From: Ostreococcus lucimarinus CCE9901
Lineage: Eukaryota; Chlorophyta; Mamiellophyceae; Mamiellales; Bathycoccaceae
Reading direction: 5' to 3'
NCBI RefSeq assembly: GCF_000092065.1
Contig: NC_009358.1
Coordinates: forward strand, 434,001 to 498,000
Length of the DNA stretch: 64,000 nucleotides
Shown here: positions 18,165-26,715 of the stretch, one piece after another
Layout of the letters: every line of letters starts with the position of its first letter
Numbering within the stretch: the first letter of the stretch is position 1
Translations under genes and position numbers: made by a program
Notes under the pieces: model-generated
Seen by the model: the letters and a program-made list of their open reading frames with translations, nothing else
Database searches by the model: none
Told to the model about the DNA's origin: nothing

Positions 18165-18488
18165 CGTGCTCGTGTGTCGCGCGCGTGAAAGTGTCGACGC
18201 GCGCGATCGGCGCGATCGCGTCAGCGCCGTCGCGGGGCGTCGACGCGCGCGCGCGCGGCGCGCGTGCGGTGCGCGTGCGTCTACCGCGCATTCGTCGTTG
18301 AATACGCATAAAAAACGCGCGATGGGAGTATAAATGATATCGGACTGATTCGCATACGCGACCGACAGGGGTGCCGGCGACCGACCGCGCGGTCGTTGCG
18401 CCGCGTGGCGACGCCGGCGCGGCGCGGCGGATCGGCGCGCGCGGACGAACGACGAGCGACGATCGACGACGATCGGGATCGACGCGCG
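18165..18488. promoter_or_regulatory. Divergent promoter region, RCA / CHMP5
   Basis: A 324-bp spacer between two divergent starts. The left part is CG-alternating. The right part has an AT-rich block at 18300-18350 with an A-run and a TATA-like element on the plus strand. No gene is seen. Confidence 0.5.
18329..18335 (+). promoter_or_regulatory. TATA-like element upstream of CHMP5
   Basis: TATAAAT on the plus strand, 154 bp before the CHMP5 start, in an otherwise very GC-rich region. Function is inferred from spelling and position only. Confidence 0.35.
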
Positions 18489-19169
18489 ATGAAACGGTTG
18501 TTCGGGGCGAAGAAACCGCGCGCGCCGGCGCGGACGCTCGAGGACACGGCGCGGACGCTCGACGAACGCGCGAAGACGATCGAGGCGAAAATCGCCGCGC
18601 TCGATCGAGAGCTCGTGAAGCATCGGGAGCAGATCAAGCGCGCGCGACCGGGCGCGGGGCAGGACGCGGCGAAACGACGGGCGCTGGTGGTGCTGAAGCA
18701 GAAGAAGATTTATGAGCAGCAGAGGGATCAGTTGGGGGGGCAATTGATGAACGTGGAGCAGGTGGCGTTCGCGAGCGAAAACGCGGCGAACACCGTGGAG
18801 ACGGTGCGGGCGATGCAGAGCGCGTCGAAGGCTTTGAAGACGCAGTTTAAGGCGAAGGAGTTCGATTTGAACGCGATCGATGCGCTGAATGATGATATGG
18901 CGGACTTGCTGGATCTGGGGGAGGAGATTCAGGAGACGCTCGGGAGGAGTTATCACGTTCCGGACGGGTTGGACGAGGATGATTTACTCGAGGAGCTCGA
19001 TGCGTTGGAGTTGGACATGTTAGAAGATGAATCCGAGCTCACGGATGGGGTGCCGAGTTACTTGCAGGACGAGCCTTTGCCGGAGGCACCGGAGGAGGAG
19101 CCCGTGGTGTTGCCGGCGGCGGGCGCGGGGGAAGCCGCCGCGCCGGACGCCGTTCGCGACGCGGCGTAG
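18489..19169 (+). CDS. VPS60: ESCRT-III subunit CHMP5/VPS60
   Basis: A 226-residue Snf7-family protein. The start MKRLFGAKKPRAPARTLEDT matches the CHMP5 N-terminus, followed by a basic helix with KIAALDRELVKHREQIKRARPG, then RRALVVLKQKKIYEQQRDQLGGQ and MNVEQVAF. The acidic C-terminal half has EIQETLGRSYHVPDGLDEDDLLEELDALELD, the region that binds LIP5/VTA1 in homologues. VPS60 acts late in ESCRT-III assembly on endosomes and modulates VPS4. Starts 31 codons upstream exist in frame but would disrupt the conserved N-terminus. It is convergent with the FCP1-like gene, 55 bp apart. Confidence 0.95.
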   Translation: MKRLFGAKKPRAPARTLEDTARTLDERAKTIEAKIAALDRELVKHREQIKRARPGAGQDAAKRRALVVLKQKKIYEQQRDQLGGQLMNVEQVAFASENAANTVETVRAMQSASKALKTQFKAKEFDLNAIDALNDDMADLLDLGEEIQETLGRSYHVPDGLDEDDLLEELDALELDMLEDESELTDGVPSYLQDEPLPEAPEEEPVVLPAAGAGEAAAPDAVRDAA

Positions 19170-19224
19170 CGCGTCATTAGAAGACATTAGGCGTGTACTA
19201 AATACAAATTTCTTCGCTAGTGTG

Positions 19225-21156
19225 CTAAATTCGAAACGTGGCTTCGTTTGCGCGACGCCAGAGGAGCATCGAACATTCGAGCCAGTGAGGGGTTACGGCG
19301 TGCACGTTTCCTCGCGCCTTTGCCGCTTTCACCTTATCCGTCGAGCTCGCCGTGCCTACAACGTGGGTGGTGTCGTCGCAAAGTGTCCGTCCACACGTAG
19401 CGCCGAAATCTTCGGCTAAGATCCACAAAGGATGCGTCGTGGGGTCGGCGTCGATGGGGAAAACGCGGCTAAAAACGATGCGCACGTCTGCGAGTACCTT
19501 CTTGCGTTGGGCGCACAGAATTTCCTGCACCGCGCGCACGTCGCTCGCATGTTGTTTCAGTGCTCTGACTTTGTGCTTGACGTTCTTATCGTAGCCGCCG
19601 GCGAAATACGCCGAGTGGACGGATTCAAACACTTTCATCGCCGTCGAGAGCATGCCCTCATCTTCGCTTTCGTCCTGGCCGATTTCCAGCAGCGACATCC
19701 CCGATAAACCAAACTGACGTCGAGCCTGCGGGAAGAATAAATACCGCTCGCACGTGACCAAGTTTCGTCGATGCGATTCCCACACGCTCGCGGTGTCATC
19801 GAAAATCAAACAGGCGTCGGCGAGGTGTTCCAACGCGCCGTCGAGCGTCTTCTCCGCAGGCGCCCACAGCTTCCCTCCTTCCATTTCCCCGAGACCTCTT
19901 ACGGTTCCATGTATCCATCGTTTCTCGGGATCGAGTAATTCTACCATTTGATCCGCGTACGCTTGCGACCCCATGGTGTTGATGTGAATCTCAAACAAAC
20001 GCGAAGCTCGCTCGAGAAACCTTCGAACGCCAGGCCGCAACTTGGTCAACAAATCGAAATGCTGGAGATGAAAGACCGAACGCTTTAACGGGTCGTTCGC
20101 GTCCTCCGCGCGCTTGACGTCGGCATCGAGAAGACGCATCGCGTTACGTAACCAATTCGAATCCATTCGTAAATCTGGTACCAACACGCTGTTCAAAAGC
20201 GTGTGATCCAAATCCAACACCAGCGCGAGCTTTCTCGACGCAATCAAACGCTCGAGCGAGGGATGCATTTTCTTCGTCTTATCGATCGACGAGCCGGTTG
20301 ATTTTCCGAGAGAGACGTCGTCCGTAGACGCATTCGTACTCGCTTTTCGACGCCGCTTCGGCTTTCGTTTTTTGTATTGCGGGGAATTCACATTGTTCAA
20401 CAGCGTCTCATCCGCGTCGTCGCGGAGCCGTGCGATGTTTTCCATCGTGTCAAACTCACCTCCTCCCAACACCTCCCTGCTCTTCGCGGCGATCTTTTCA
20501 ATCTTCTCGAGCTTCCCTTCCGGCGTTTTCGCGTCTTCGTCGTCCACGAGCATCGCGTCGTTTGAATCGTACAGGTTGACGAGTTTCGGAAGTTCGCCAT
20601 CCTCCAACTCTTCTTCTTCGTCCGACGACTCTGGCTTTTGCACCTTTGCTTTCGATTCGGCTGCCTTCGTCGACATCGCTCGTTCCTTCGCGCTCGCTCG
20701 AACGCGCTTCTTCGACGCGCTTTTCGGCGCCCCCGCGGGCGGTTTCGGCGGTCTGGGCGGCGGCGGTTTCGGCGGTTTCGGCGGCGGCGGTTTCGGTGGT
20801 TTCGGCGGCGGCGGTTTCGGCGGAGGCAATTCATCCAACTGTCCCTCTTCCAACTCGGGCAACTTTTGGGAGCCCGCGCCGGCGAGCCCGTTCTCTTGAT
20901 TCTCTCCCTTCGTTCGCGCCGCGAACGGCGGCGGCGGCGGCGGTTGTCTCTTCGGCGGCGGCGGCGGCGGCGGCGGCGCGCGTCTCGCCGCCGTCGCTTT
21001 CGGCGGCGGCGGCGGCGGCGACGGCGACGGCGTCGAAAACAGCATCCGCGCCAGTTTTCCCGGCGTCAGCTGTCCGAGCACCGTCCCCAACCACCCGCTC
21101 GCGGGCTCGACGGTCGTCGGCGGCGCCCGCGGCGACGTCCCGCTCGATCCCGTCAT
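19225..21156 (-). CDS. FCP1-like RNA polymerase II CTD phosphatase with BRCT domain
   Basis: A 643-residue protein. Residues 40-145 are extraordinarily Pro-rich, with Pro runs and repeated PPKPP blocks. An acidic/basic linker follows. The phosphatase domain starts near residue 300, with the catalytic DxDxT motif as DLDHTLLNS (Asp315, Asp317), then LRPGVRRFLERAS, IHINTMGSQAYADQM and LIFDDTASVW. The last 95 residues form a BRCT domain ending PHWLECSMLLWRR. FCP1/CPL phosphatases remove Ser phosphates from the Pol II C-terminal domain for recycling. The order NIF domain then BRCT is diagnostic. The upstream frame, antisense to UBA2, is rejected as non-coding. Confidence 0.9.
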   Translation of the reverse strand: MTGSSGTSPRAPPTTVEPASGWLGTVLGQLTPGKLARMLFSTPSPSPPPPPPKATAARRAPPPPPPPPKRQPPPPPPFAARTKGENQENGLAGAGSQKLPELEEGQLDELPPPKPPPPKPPKPPPPKPPKPPPPRPPKPPAGAPKSASKKRVRASAKERAMSTKAAESKAKVQKPESSDEEEELEDGELPKLVNLYDSNDAMLVDDEDAKTPEGKLEKIEKIAAKSREVLGGGEFDTMENIARLRDDADETLLNNVNSPQYKKRKPKRRRKASTNASTDDVSLGKSTGSSIDKTKKMHPSLERLIASRKLALVLDLDHTLLNSVLVPDLRMDSNWLRNAMRLLDADVKRAEDANDPLKRSVFHLQHFDLLTKLRPGVRRFLERASRLFEIHINTMGSQAYADQMVELLDPEKRWIHGTVRGLGEMEGGKLWAPAEKTLDGALEHLADACLIFDDTASVWESHRRNLVTCERYLFFPQARRQFGLSGMSLLEIGQDESEDEGMLSTAMKVFESVHSAYFAGGYDKNVKHKVRALKQHASDVRAVQEILCAQRKKVLADVRIVFSRVFPIDADPTTHPLWILAEDFGATCGRTLCDDTTHVVGTASSTDKVKAAKARGNVHAVTPHWLECSMLLWRRANEATFRI

Positions 21157-21345
21157 CGCGCGTTTCACCGTCGTCGCATCGCCGATCGCCGCGCGTCCCG
21201 CGCGCGTCGTCGTCGGTGACGACGCGTCGGCCAGTGCTGTCCCGAGCGCGTCCCGACGAACGACCGCAGACGTCGGCGCGCGCGCCCGCGACGACGCGCG
21301 TCGCGCGCGATCGCGCGGTGAGTCGACTTTCGACGCGGGGCGACG

Positions 21346-23094
21346 ATGCACATCGATCGCGACGTCGTGGAGAACGCCAAGGTGCTCATGGTGGGCGCCG
21401 GGGGCATCGGGTGTGAACTTTTGAAAACGCTCGTCTTGCACGGATTTCGAGACGTCACGGCGATCGATTTGGACACCATCGACGTGTCGAATTTGAACAG
21501 GCAGTTTTTGTTCAGGCGGCGGCACGTGGGGATGGCGAAGAGCGAGGTGGCGAGGGAGTCGGTGTTGAAGTTTAGACCAGAAGCGAAGATTTCGGCGCTG
21601 CGAGCGAACGTGAAGGAGGCGAGATTCGATAAGGAGTATTTTAAGGGGTTCGACGTCGTGTTGAATGGATTGGATAACTTGGAGGCTCGACGACACGTCA
21701 ATCGGTTGTGTCTCGCGGCGGAAGTGCCGCTCGTGGAGAGTGGGACGACTGGATATAAAGGGCAAGTCACCGTGCACGCGCGCAAACAATGCGCGTGCTT
21801 TGAGTGCACGGAGAAGCCGACGCCGAAGAGTTATCCGATCTGTACGCTGAGGGATACGCCGGACAAACCGATTCATTGCATCGTGTACGCAAAAGAGCTT
21901 TTATTCAGCAAACTGTTCGGCGATGCGAGCGTGCAGAGCGATTTAGATGAGGAGGACGCGGTGGAAGCCGGGGCGTTTCGCCGAAACGAAGGAGAGTCCG
22001 GCGTGGATTTCGCCAAACGCGTTTTTGCGTACGTTTTCGGGTCAAAGATCGAGGGTTTGCTGCTGAAGGATGACATGTGGAAGACGAGATCCAGACCGAA
22101 ACCGCTGAAATCGGCGGACGTAGGCTTAGATTGCGAGTTTGTGGAGACCGATTCATCGGCGTCGAGTGCGCGACGAGCGCATGGTCTGATGGATCCCCAC
22201 GTGGTTTGGTCCCCGACCGAGTGCGCGAAGGTGTTTGTGAGCGCCACAGCCCGACTTGTAGAGCGCGAGCGCCCGATTGAGTTCGACAAGGACGACGACG
22301 ACGCCGTGGAATTCGTTACGGCGGTGAGTAATTTGCGCTCGGTGAATTACGGTATTCCTCCGCAAAGCGTATTCGACGCCAAGGGTATGGCTGGAAACAT
22401 CATCCACGCCGTCGCGACGACCAACGCGATCGTATCCGGTCTCATCGTCATAGAGGCGATCAAGATTCTTCATAAAAGAATGGACCAAACCCGGTACACG
22501 TTCGTCCTCGAGCACGCGAGCAACGGACGTTTGCTGCAACCCATGTCGAAAGACGACCCGAATCCAAAGTGTGCAGTTTGCGGGAACGCACGCGTGGAAT
22601 TAGTGTGCGACACCACAAAGTTCACGAAGGGCGACCTAGTGAAGCGCGTGCTCAAGGGGAAGTTCAGCGTGAACGAGCCCACCGTGCAGTTTGGTGGGAA
22701 CCTCCTTCACGAGACGGGCGAGGATTTAGACGAAGACGAGGTGGAGCACTACGCTTCGCTCGACCCGCGCACCTTAGACAAGCTCCCGGGCGGTGGCGTC
22801 GTGAACGGGACTATTTTACTCATCGAGGATTACTCGCAAGATTTCAAGTTTGAGCTCATGGTGACCCACCGCGAAGATTGGGACGATGAGAAGGAGCCGG
22901 ACGGTTTCATCGTGCGCGGCGAAGACGTCAAGGCGCGAGAGGCTGAGGAAGCCACGGACGCGGGCGCCGACGACGCCATCGTCGACGACGAACTATTAAT
23001 CGTCGACGACGACGTCGAAATCACGGACGCGACCGCTAAGCGAAAACGAGTCGACGAATCGCTAGCCTCGACGGCCAAGGCGCCCAAGCGGTGA
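21346..23094 (+). CDS. UBA2: SUMO-activating enzyme catalytic subunit UBA2/SAE2
   Basis: A 582-residue E1 subunit. The adenylation core has the nucleotide loop VGAGGIGCELLKTLVL and the block DVSNLNRQFLFRRRHVG. The catalytic Cys166 sits in YPICTLRDTPDKPIHC. Zinc ligands are CACFEC (about 149-154) and CAVCG (about residue 407). A ubiquitin-like C-terminal domain carries LYDEEGDLEDDEV-type acidic turns. The tail ends in a basic nuclear signal (KRKRVDES). It forms the heterodimeric SUMO E1 with SAE1, adenylating SUMO and passing it to UBC9. A divergent spacer of 189 bp separates it from the FCP1-like gene. Confidence 0.95.
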   Translation: MHIDRDVVENAKVLMVGAGGIGCELLKTLVLHGFRDVTAIDLDTIDVSNLNRQFLFRRRHVGMAKSEVARESVLKFRPEAKISALRANVKEARFDKEYFKGFDVVLNGLDNLEARRHVNRLCLAAEVPLVESGTTGYKGQVTVHARKQCACFECTEKPTPKSYPICTLRDTPDKPIHCIVYAKELLFSKLFGDASVQSDLDEEDAVEAGAFRRNEGESGVDFAKRVFAYVFGSKIEGLLLKDDMWKTRSRPKPLKSADVGLDCEFVETDSSASSARRAHGLMDPHVVWSPTECAKVFVSATARLVERERPIEFDKDDDDAVEFVTAVSNLRSVNYGIPPQSVFDAKGMAGNIIHAVATTNAIVSGLIVIEAIKILHKRMDQTRYTFVLEHASNGRLLQPMSKDDPNPKCAVCGNARVELVCDTTKFTKGDLVKRVLKGKFSVNEPTVQFGGNLLHETGEDLDEDEVEHYASLDPRTLDKLPGGGVVNGTILLIEDYSQDFKFELMVTHREDWDDEKEPDGFIVRGEDVKAREAEEATDAGADDAIVDDELLIVDDDVEITDATAKRKRVDESLASTAKAPKR

Positions 23095-23157
23095 CGCGAT
23101 ACAAATTAATTTCAATAACAACAAGCCGCGCGCGACCGCTCGCGCCCCCCAACTCAC

Positions 23158-23811
23158 TCACGGATACGCCGCGTTCGCCTTATCCGCCGCCGCCATCTCC
23201 TCTCGCTCCACCAACGCGTCGTAATCCTCCTCGTCCATCAGCGTCGCCGTCGATCCGCTCTCCGCCTCCACCTCCGCCAGCCACGTCTCCGGTCCTCGCA
23301 CGTTCATGTACGGATCCCGCAGCGCCTCCATGTTGTACCGCACCACCTTCACATCGAACGGCGCCGCGATCTCTCTCGTCCCGCTCGCGTTCGCCCATCG
23401 CGAGTGATACAGCTCGTCGCCCGCCGTGCGCGTGAACCCGCTCCAGTGCACCCTCGCGAGCGTCTCCCCCTTCGCCACCGTCTCCCCGCTCGCGCGCGTC
23501 GGCTCCACGCGCGTCGCGTCACCGATCAATTCAAACGCGTACGCGCTCATTCCCACCGCGTACGTCGACCTCGCCCCGTGCGCGTGCGCGCAGTTGACGA
23601 TTTCGTGCGTCGACGTGAACCGAGGCGGTGACGTCGCCGCGGCGTCGCAGCACCCGCGCGCGTCTCCGTCGTGGTTTCCGCGCGTCGCGCGACGCGGCGC
23701 GACGGCGCGCGCATCGCTCGACCGCCTCGACGCGACGTCGCGCGCGAGGCGCGCGAGCGCGCGTCGCATGCGTCGCGTTCTCGCGACGCGCGTCCGCAGC
23801 GCCCGCAGCAT
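23158..23811 (-). CDS. Glycine-cleavage H-protein-like protein lacking the lipoyl lysine
   Basis: A 217-residue protein. The N-terminus (MLRALRTRVARTRRMRRAL) resembles a mitochondrial presequence. The following domain tracks H-protein: FTSTHEIV for the YTxSHEW region, then YAVGMSAYAFELIGDATRVEP for VGITxYAQxxLGD, then GETVAKGE, and at the end APFDVKVVRYNMEALRDPYM and WLAEVE. At the position of the lipoylated Lys (ESVKA) the alignment anchored on the following Pro gives Ser in ANASGTRE. An insert precedes it. A lipoyl-carrying role is therefore unlikely; a structural or regulatory role is inference. Alternative start 23769. Its 5' end overlaps that of the plus-strand GDPD gene. Confidence 0.72.
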   Translation of the reverse strand: MLRALRTRVARTRRMRRALARLARDVASRRSSDARAVAPRRATRGNHDGDARGCCDAAATSPPRFTSTHEIVNCAHAHGARSTYAVGMSAYAFELIGDATRVEPTRASGETVAKGETLARVHWSGFTRTAGDELYHSRWANASGTREIAAPFDVKVVRYNMEALRDPYMNVRGPETWLAEVEAESGSTATLMDEEDYDALVEREEMAAADKANAAYP

Positions 23812-24808
23812 GCGACGCGCGCTCGCGCGAGACCGGCGTCGCGCCGTCGGGTCGCGCGACTTCGCGCGCGACCTCGCGCGCGACCTCGCGCGCGAATCGC
23901 GGCGCGCGCGAGGACGCGGCGCGCGCGCGCGCGCGTGGTGGACGTTCGTCGCGGCGTCGGCGTGCGCGTGGGCGCTGACGCGGCGCGCGCGCGAGCGCGA
24001 CGACGCGCGCGCGAACGACGCGCCGAGCGATGCGTTTTGCGCGCGCGCGCGCGATCCCATGGTGTGCGCGCACGGCGGAGAGGTGCTGGAGGGGGAGATG
24101 GCCAACGCCAGGACGGCGCTGGAGCGCGCGGCGCGAGCGGGACACGCGTGCGTGGAGATCGACGTGCAGCGCACGAACGATGGCGCGCTGGTGGCGCTGC
24201 ACGCGCGCGATGTGAAGCGGTACACTCGAGGGGACATCGGAGCGGTGGGAGAGGTGAGCCGGGCGGAGTTGGAGATGTGGAACGAGGGCGACGCGGCGGC
24301 GCTCGATTTCGCGGCGGCGCTCGAAGTCGCGCGACGCGCGAAATTCAAACAAATCACAGTGGATTTCAAGGAAAACGCGCCGTTAGGGCGCGAAGGTCTG
24401 GCGCGGGAGACCGTGGAGGTGGTGCGGTCGATGCGGTGCGACGAGTGCTTGATGTGGGGGAAGGACGACGAGACGATTCGAGAGGCGTTGCGGTTGGGCG
24501 CGCCGCGAGTGGGCTACGTCGTCGCGAATTTCTCTCTCGAAATGCGCGCGAAAGGGTACGATAGATTGACCCGAGGTCGCGTCAGAGGTGCGCACGCGGT
24601 CGCGATACAATCTGAGATGGTGACGCGAGATCTCGTGCGCCGCGCGAGGCGCGCAAAACTAGACGTGCACGTGTGGACGGTGAACGACGACGAAAGGATG
24701 CGTCGTTTTCTCAACTACGGCGTCGATGGCATTCTCACCGACCGCCCGACGCGGCTGAAGGAAACAATAGCCGACTTTCGCGCGCGCTGCGGAAGGGAAC
24801 AGCTCTAG
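23810..24808 (+). CDS. Glycerophosphodiester phosphodiesterase (GDPD) with N-terminal anchor
   Basis: A 332-residue protein with a basic N-terminus and a hydrophobic segment (WWTFVAASACAWAL, about residues 45-58) that could anchor it. The GDPD TIM-barrel follows: AHGGEVLEGEMANARTAL in place of the usual HRG...PENT, VEIDVQRTNDGALVALHARD with the metal-binding Glu/Asp and second His, ITVDFKE, and VWTVNDDERMRRFLNYGVDGILTDRP, the typical C-terminal signature. The enzyme hydrolyses deacylated phospholipids to glycerol-3-phosphate and an alcohol. In the first motif Arg is replaced by Gly. An in-frame ATG also lies at 23768. The start region overlaps the divergent H-protein-like gene. Confidence 0.85.
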   Translation: MRRALARDRRRAVGSRDFARDLARDLARESRRARGRGARARAWWTFVAASACAWALTRRARERDDARANDAPSDAFCARARDPMVCAHGGEVLEGEMANARTALERAARAGHACVEIDVQRTNDGALVALHARDVKRYTRGDIGAVGEVSRAELEMWNEGDAAALDFAAALEVARRAKFKQITVDFKENAPLGREGLARETVEVVRSMRCDECLMWGKDDETIREALRLGAPRVGYVVANFSLEMRAKGYDRLTRGRVRGAHAVAIQSEMVTRDLVRRARRAKLDVHVWTVNDDERMRRFLNYGVDGILTDRPTRLKETIADFRARCGREQL

Positions 24809-24851
24809 CTAGTCATGTATTAGTGTACATTATCACACGCGACTCGCCGCT

Positions 24852-25511
24852 CTATTTGCCGCCGCCGAAACCCGAAAATCCCATCATCGCCGCCATCTCC
24901 GGATCGACCCCCGCCGACAACTCATTCAGCGCCGCCTCTTCCTCCGCTCTCTTCTTCGCCTTCCTCGCCTGCTCCTTCGCCTTCTTTCTCGCTCGCATCG
25001 TCTCCTCGTCCGCCTCCGCGATGGCCAACCTCTCCTCGTACGCCTTCGCCTTCCCCCCGTTCGCCTTCTCCTCAGCCTTTCGCTTCTTCACCGCCTCAAA
25101 CTTCGCCCGCACCTGATCCACCGTCGACCGCTCCACCCGCATCGACATCCCTCGCGCCTTCATCTGCTTCTTCCCGTTGATGTGATCCAAATACGCCGCC
25201 GAGTCGTGCAGCACCACCCCCGTCTCCTTGCACTGAAACCCCATCCCGGCGCCCGTCTCCGGGTTCACGATCGACTTCGTCCCCACGCGGCTCTCGATGT
25301 CGCGCTTGTAGTCCCTCTGTATGATCTTATCCACGCGCAGGTCCTCGCGCATGACGATCGCGCCCGCGGCGCCGCGCGCCGGCGGCGCCGGGCGGCCGCC
25401 ATTCTTTTCGGATTCCTTCTCCGCGAGCTCGCGCTCCGCCGCGCGCTTGGCGTACGCGTCGCGGTCCCACTTGCGACGCTGCGTGTTGTCGACGCCCGCC
25501 GCGCCCGCCAT
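24852..25511 (-). CDS. SNU23: Tri-snRNP protein SNU23/ZMAT2
   Basis: A 219-residue spliceosomal protein. Family blocks in order: RRKWDRDAYAKRAAER, REDLRVDKIIQRDYKRDIESRVG, YLDHINGKKQMKARGMSMRVERSTVDQVRAKFE, a basic helix, and the C-terminal PEMAAMMGFSGFGG. ZMAT2/SNU23 belongs to the U4/U6.U5 tri-snRNP and joins the pre-B spliceosome near the 5' splice site. The matrin-type zinc finger is degenerate: CxxC reads CKET and the last His of HINGKKH is Gln, leaving one Cys and one His. A divergent spacer of 91 bp separates it from cytochrome c. Confidence 0.94.
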   Translation of the reverse strand: MAGAAGVDNTQRRKWDRDAYAKRAAERELAEKESEKNGGRPAPPARGAAGAIVMREDLRVDKIIQRDYKRDIESRVGTKSIVNPETGAGMGFQCKETGVVLHDSAAYLDHINGKKQMKARGMSMRVERSTVDQVRAKFEAVKKRKAEEKANGGKAKAYEERLAIAEADEETMRARKKAKEQARKAKKRAEEEAALNELSAGVDPEMAAMMGFSGFGGGK

Positions 25512-25602
25512 CGCGCGTCGCGGCGCCGCGCGCGCGTCGCGAAGTGCCGCGACGCGTCGCGACCGCTCGCGGCACAACTCGACGCCTCGACGCGACGCCG
25601 CG

Positions 25603-26274
25603 ATGAGCACGTTCAGCGAAGCGCCGGCGGGGAACGCCGCGAAGGGTGCGTCGATCGCGCGGCGACGCGCGGCGCGCGCGACGACGACGCGCGCGCGCGA
25701 GGGAGACGCGAACGCGCGCAAGATGGATGGGTGACGTTGTCGACGCGATCGCGCGCGACGGAACGACGACTGACGACGCGACGACGCGCGCGGTCGACGA
25801 GAACAGGAGCGAAGATTTTTAAGACGAAGTGCGCGCAGTGCCACGTCGCGGAGAAGGGCGGTGGACACAAGCAGGTGCGGACGAGACGACGACGACGCGG
25901 GGATCGCGCGAGGGGCGCGGCGAATCGAGCGCGACGACGCGCTCGATTCGACGCGCGCTCGCGTCGCGAGGGACGACGACGACGCGCGGCGCGCGTGAAT
26001 CGCGACGATCGACTGACGCCGCGACGCACGCTCGATCGCTCGATAGGGTCCTAACCTCGGCGGCTTGTTCGGCCGCGTCTCCGGCACCACGGAGGGTTTC
26101 TCGTACAGCGCGGCGAACAAGAACAAGGGCGTCACATGGAGCGAGAACACCCTGTACGACTACCTGTTGAACCCGAAGAAGTACATTCCGGGCACGAAGA
26201 TGGTCTTCGCCGGTCTGAAGAAGCCGGAAGACCGCGCGGATTTGATCGCGTACCTGAAGGAGAGCACCAAGTAG
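25603..26274 (+). CDS. CYTC: Cytochrome c (three exons)
   Basis: Joining 25603..25645, 25807..25874 and 26047..26274 gives 112 residues. Exon 1 encodes [14 protein letters not shown]. Exon 2 holds the heme site CAQCH (Cys23, Cys26, His27). Exon 3 opens [10 protein letters not shown] and contains [18 protein letters not shown] with the axial Met, ending IAYLKESTK. The N-terminal extension is plant-type. It carries electrons between complexes III and IV in the mitochondrial intermembrane space. Both introns share the window's GTGCG/GACTGAC pattern, and each join is required to restore the protein. Confidence 0.97.
25646..25806 (+). other. Cytochrome c intron 1
   Basis: A 161-nt intron: 5' site GTGCGT, GACTGAC with CTGAC at 25770-25774, 3' site GAACAG. 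It splits a Gly codon after its first base. Confidence 0.93.
25875..26046 (+). other. Cytochrome c intron 2
   Basis: A 172-nt intron: 5' site GTGCGG, GACTGAC with CTGAC at 26013-26017, 3' site CGATAG. It lies between codons, between HKQ and GPNL. Confidence 0.93.
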
Positions 26275-26715
26275 GCGTTCGACCTCGCGTTCGCGCGGCT
26301 CGCGCGTCGCGGCGCGCGTCTCTCGCGCGTCCCGCGTCGGTCGTCGCGTCGCATCGAGCTCGTAATATCTTTTAGTCACATGTTGTCCGTCATTTCGCGT
26401 CGCGCTCGCCGAGACGCGCGTCGTCGCGTCGACGCGCGTCGACGCGCCGGCGCCGAGAGCCAAACCCTGTGTGTGCTTTGCGATCGTCAAATTCACTCGC
26501 GCGCGCGAGCGAATCCCTCGTCTTCGCGTCCACGAGCGAAGCGAAACGCCGCGCGTGAACGTTCGCGCGCGCGCGGTCGCGAATCGGTCGACGACCGCGC
26601 GCGATCGCCGCTCGTGGACGCGCGCGATCGCGGAGACGTCAATCGTTGAATCGCATTCGACGTTCTCGCGCGCGCGGCGCTGAAATCGCGCTGACGTCGA
26701 GCGAAATCGCGCGCG
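26275..26715. promoter_or_regulatory. Spacer with cytochrome c 3' end and ARP4 promoter
   Basis: About 440 bp between tandem plus-strand genes. It contains an AT-rich patch at 26361-26390 (TAATATCTTTTAG) inside CG-alternating DNA, and no gene I can support. The patch shares seven of nine bases with the plant evening element, which may be chance. Confidence 0.4.

Noticed and set aside
19225-21876. FCP1-like frame extended over the UBA2 5' end
   Set aside because: The extra 240 codons lie antisense to conserved UBA2 sequence. The Met at 21156 gives a complete protein.
26361-26375. Partial evening-element-like sequence upstream of ARP4
   Set aside because: Only seven of nine bases match, and a single AT-rich patch of this kind is not significant without expression data.
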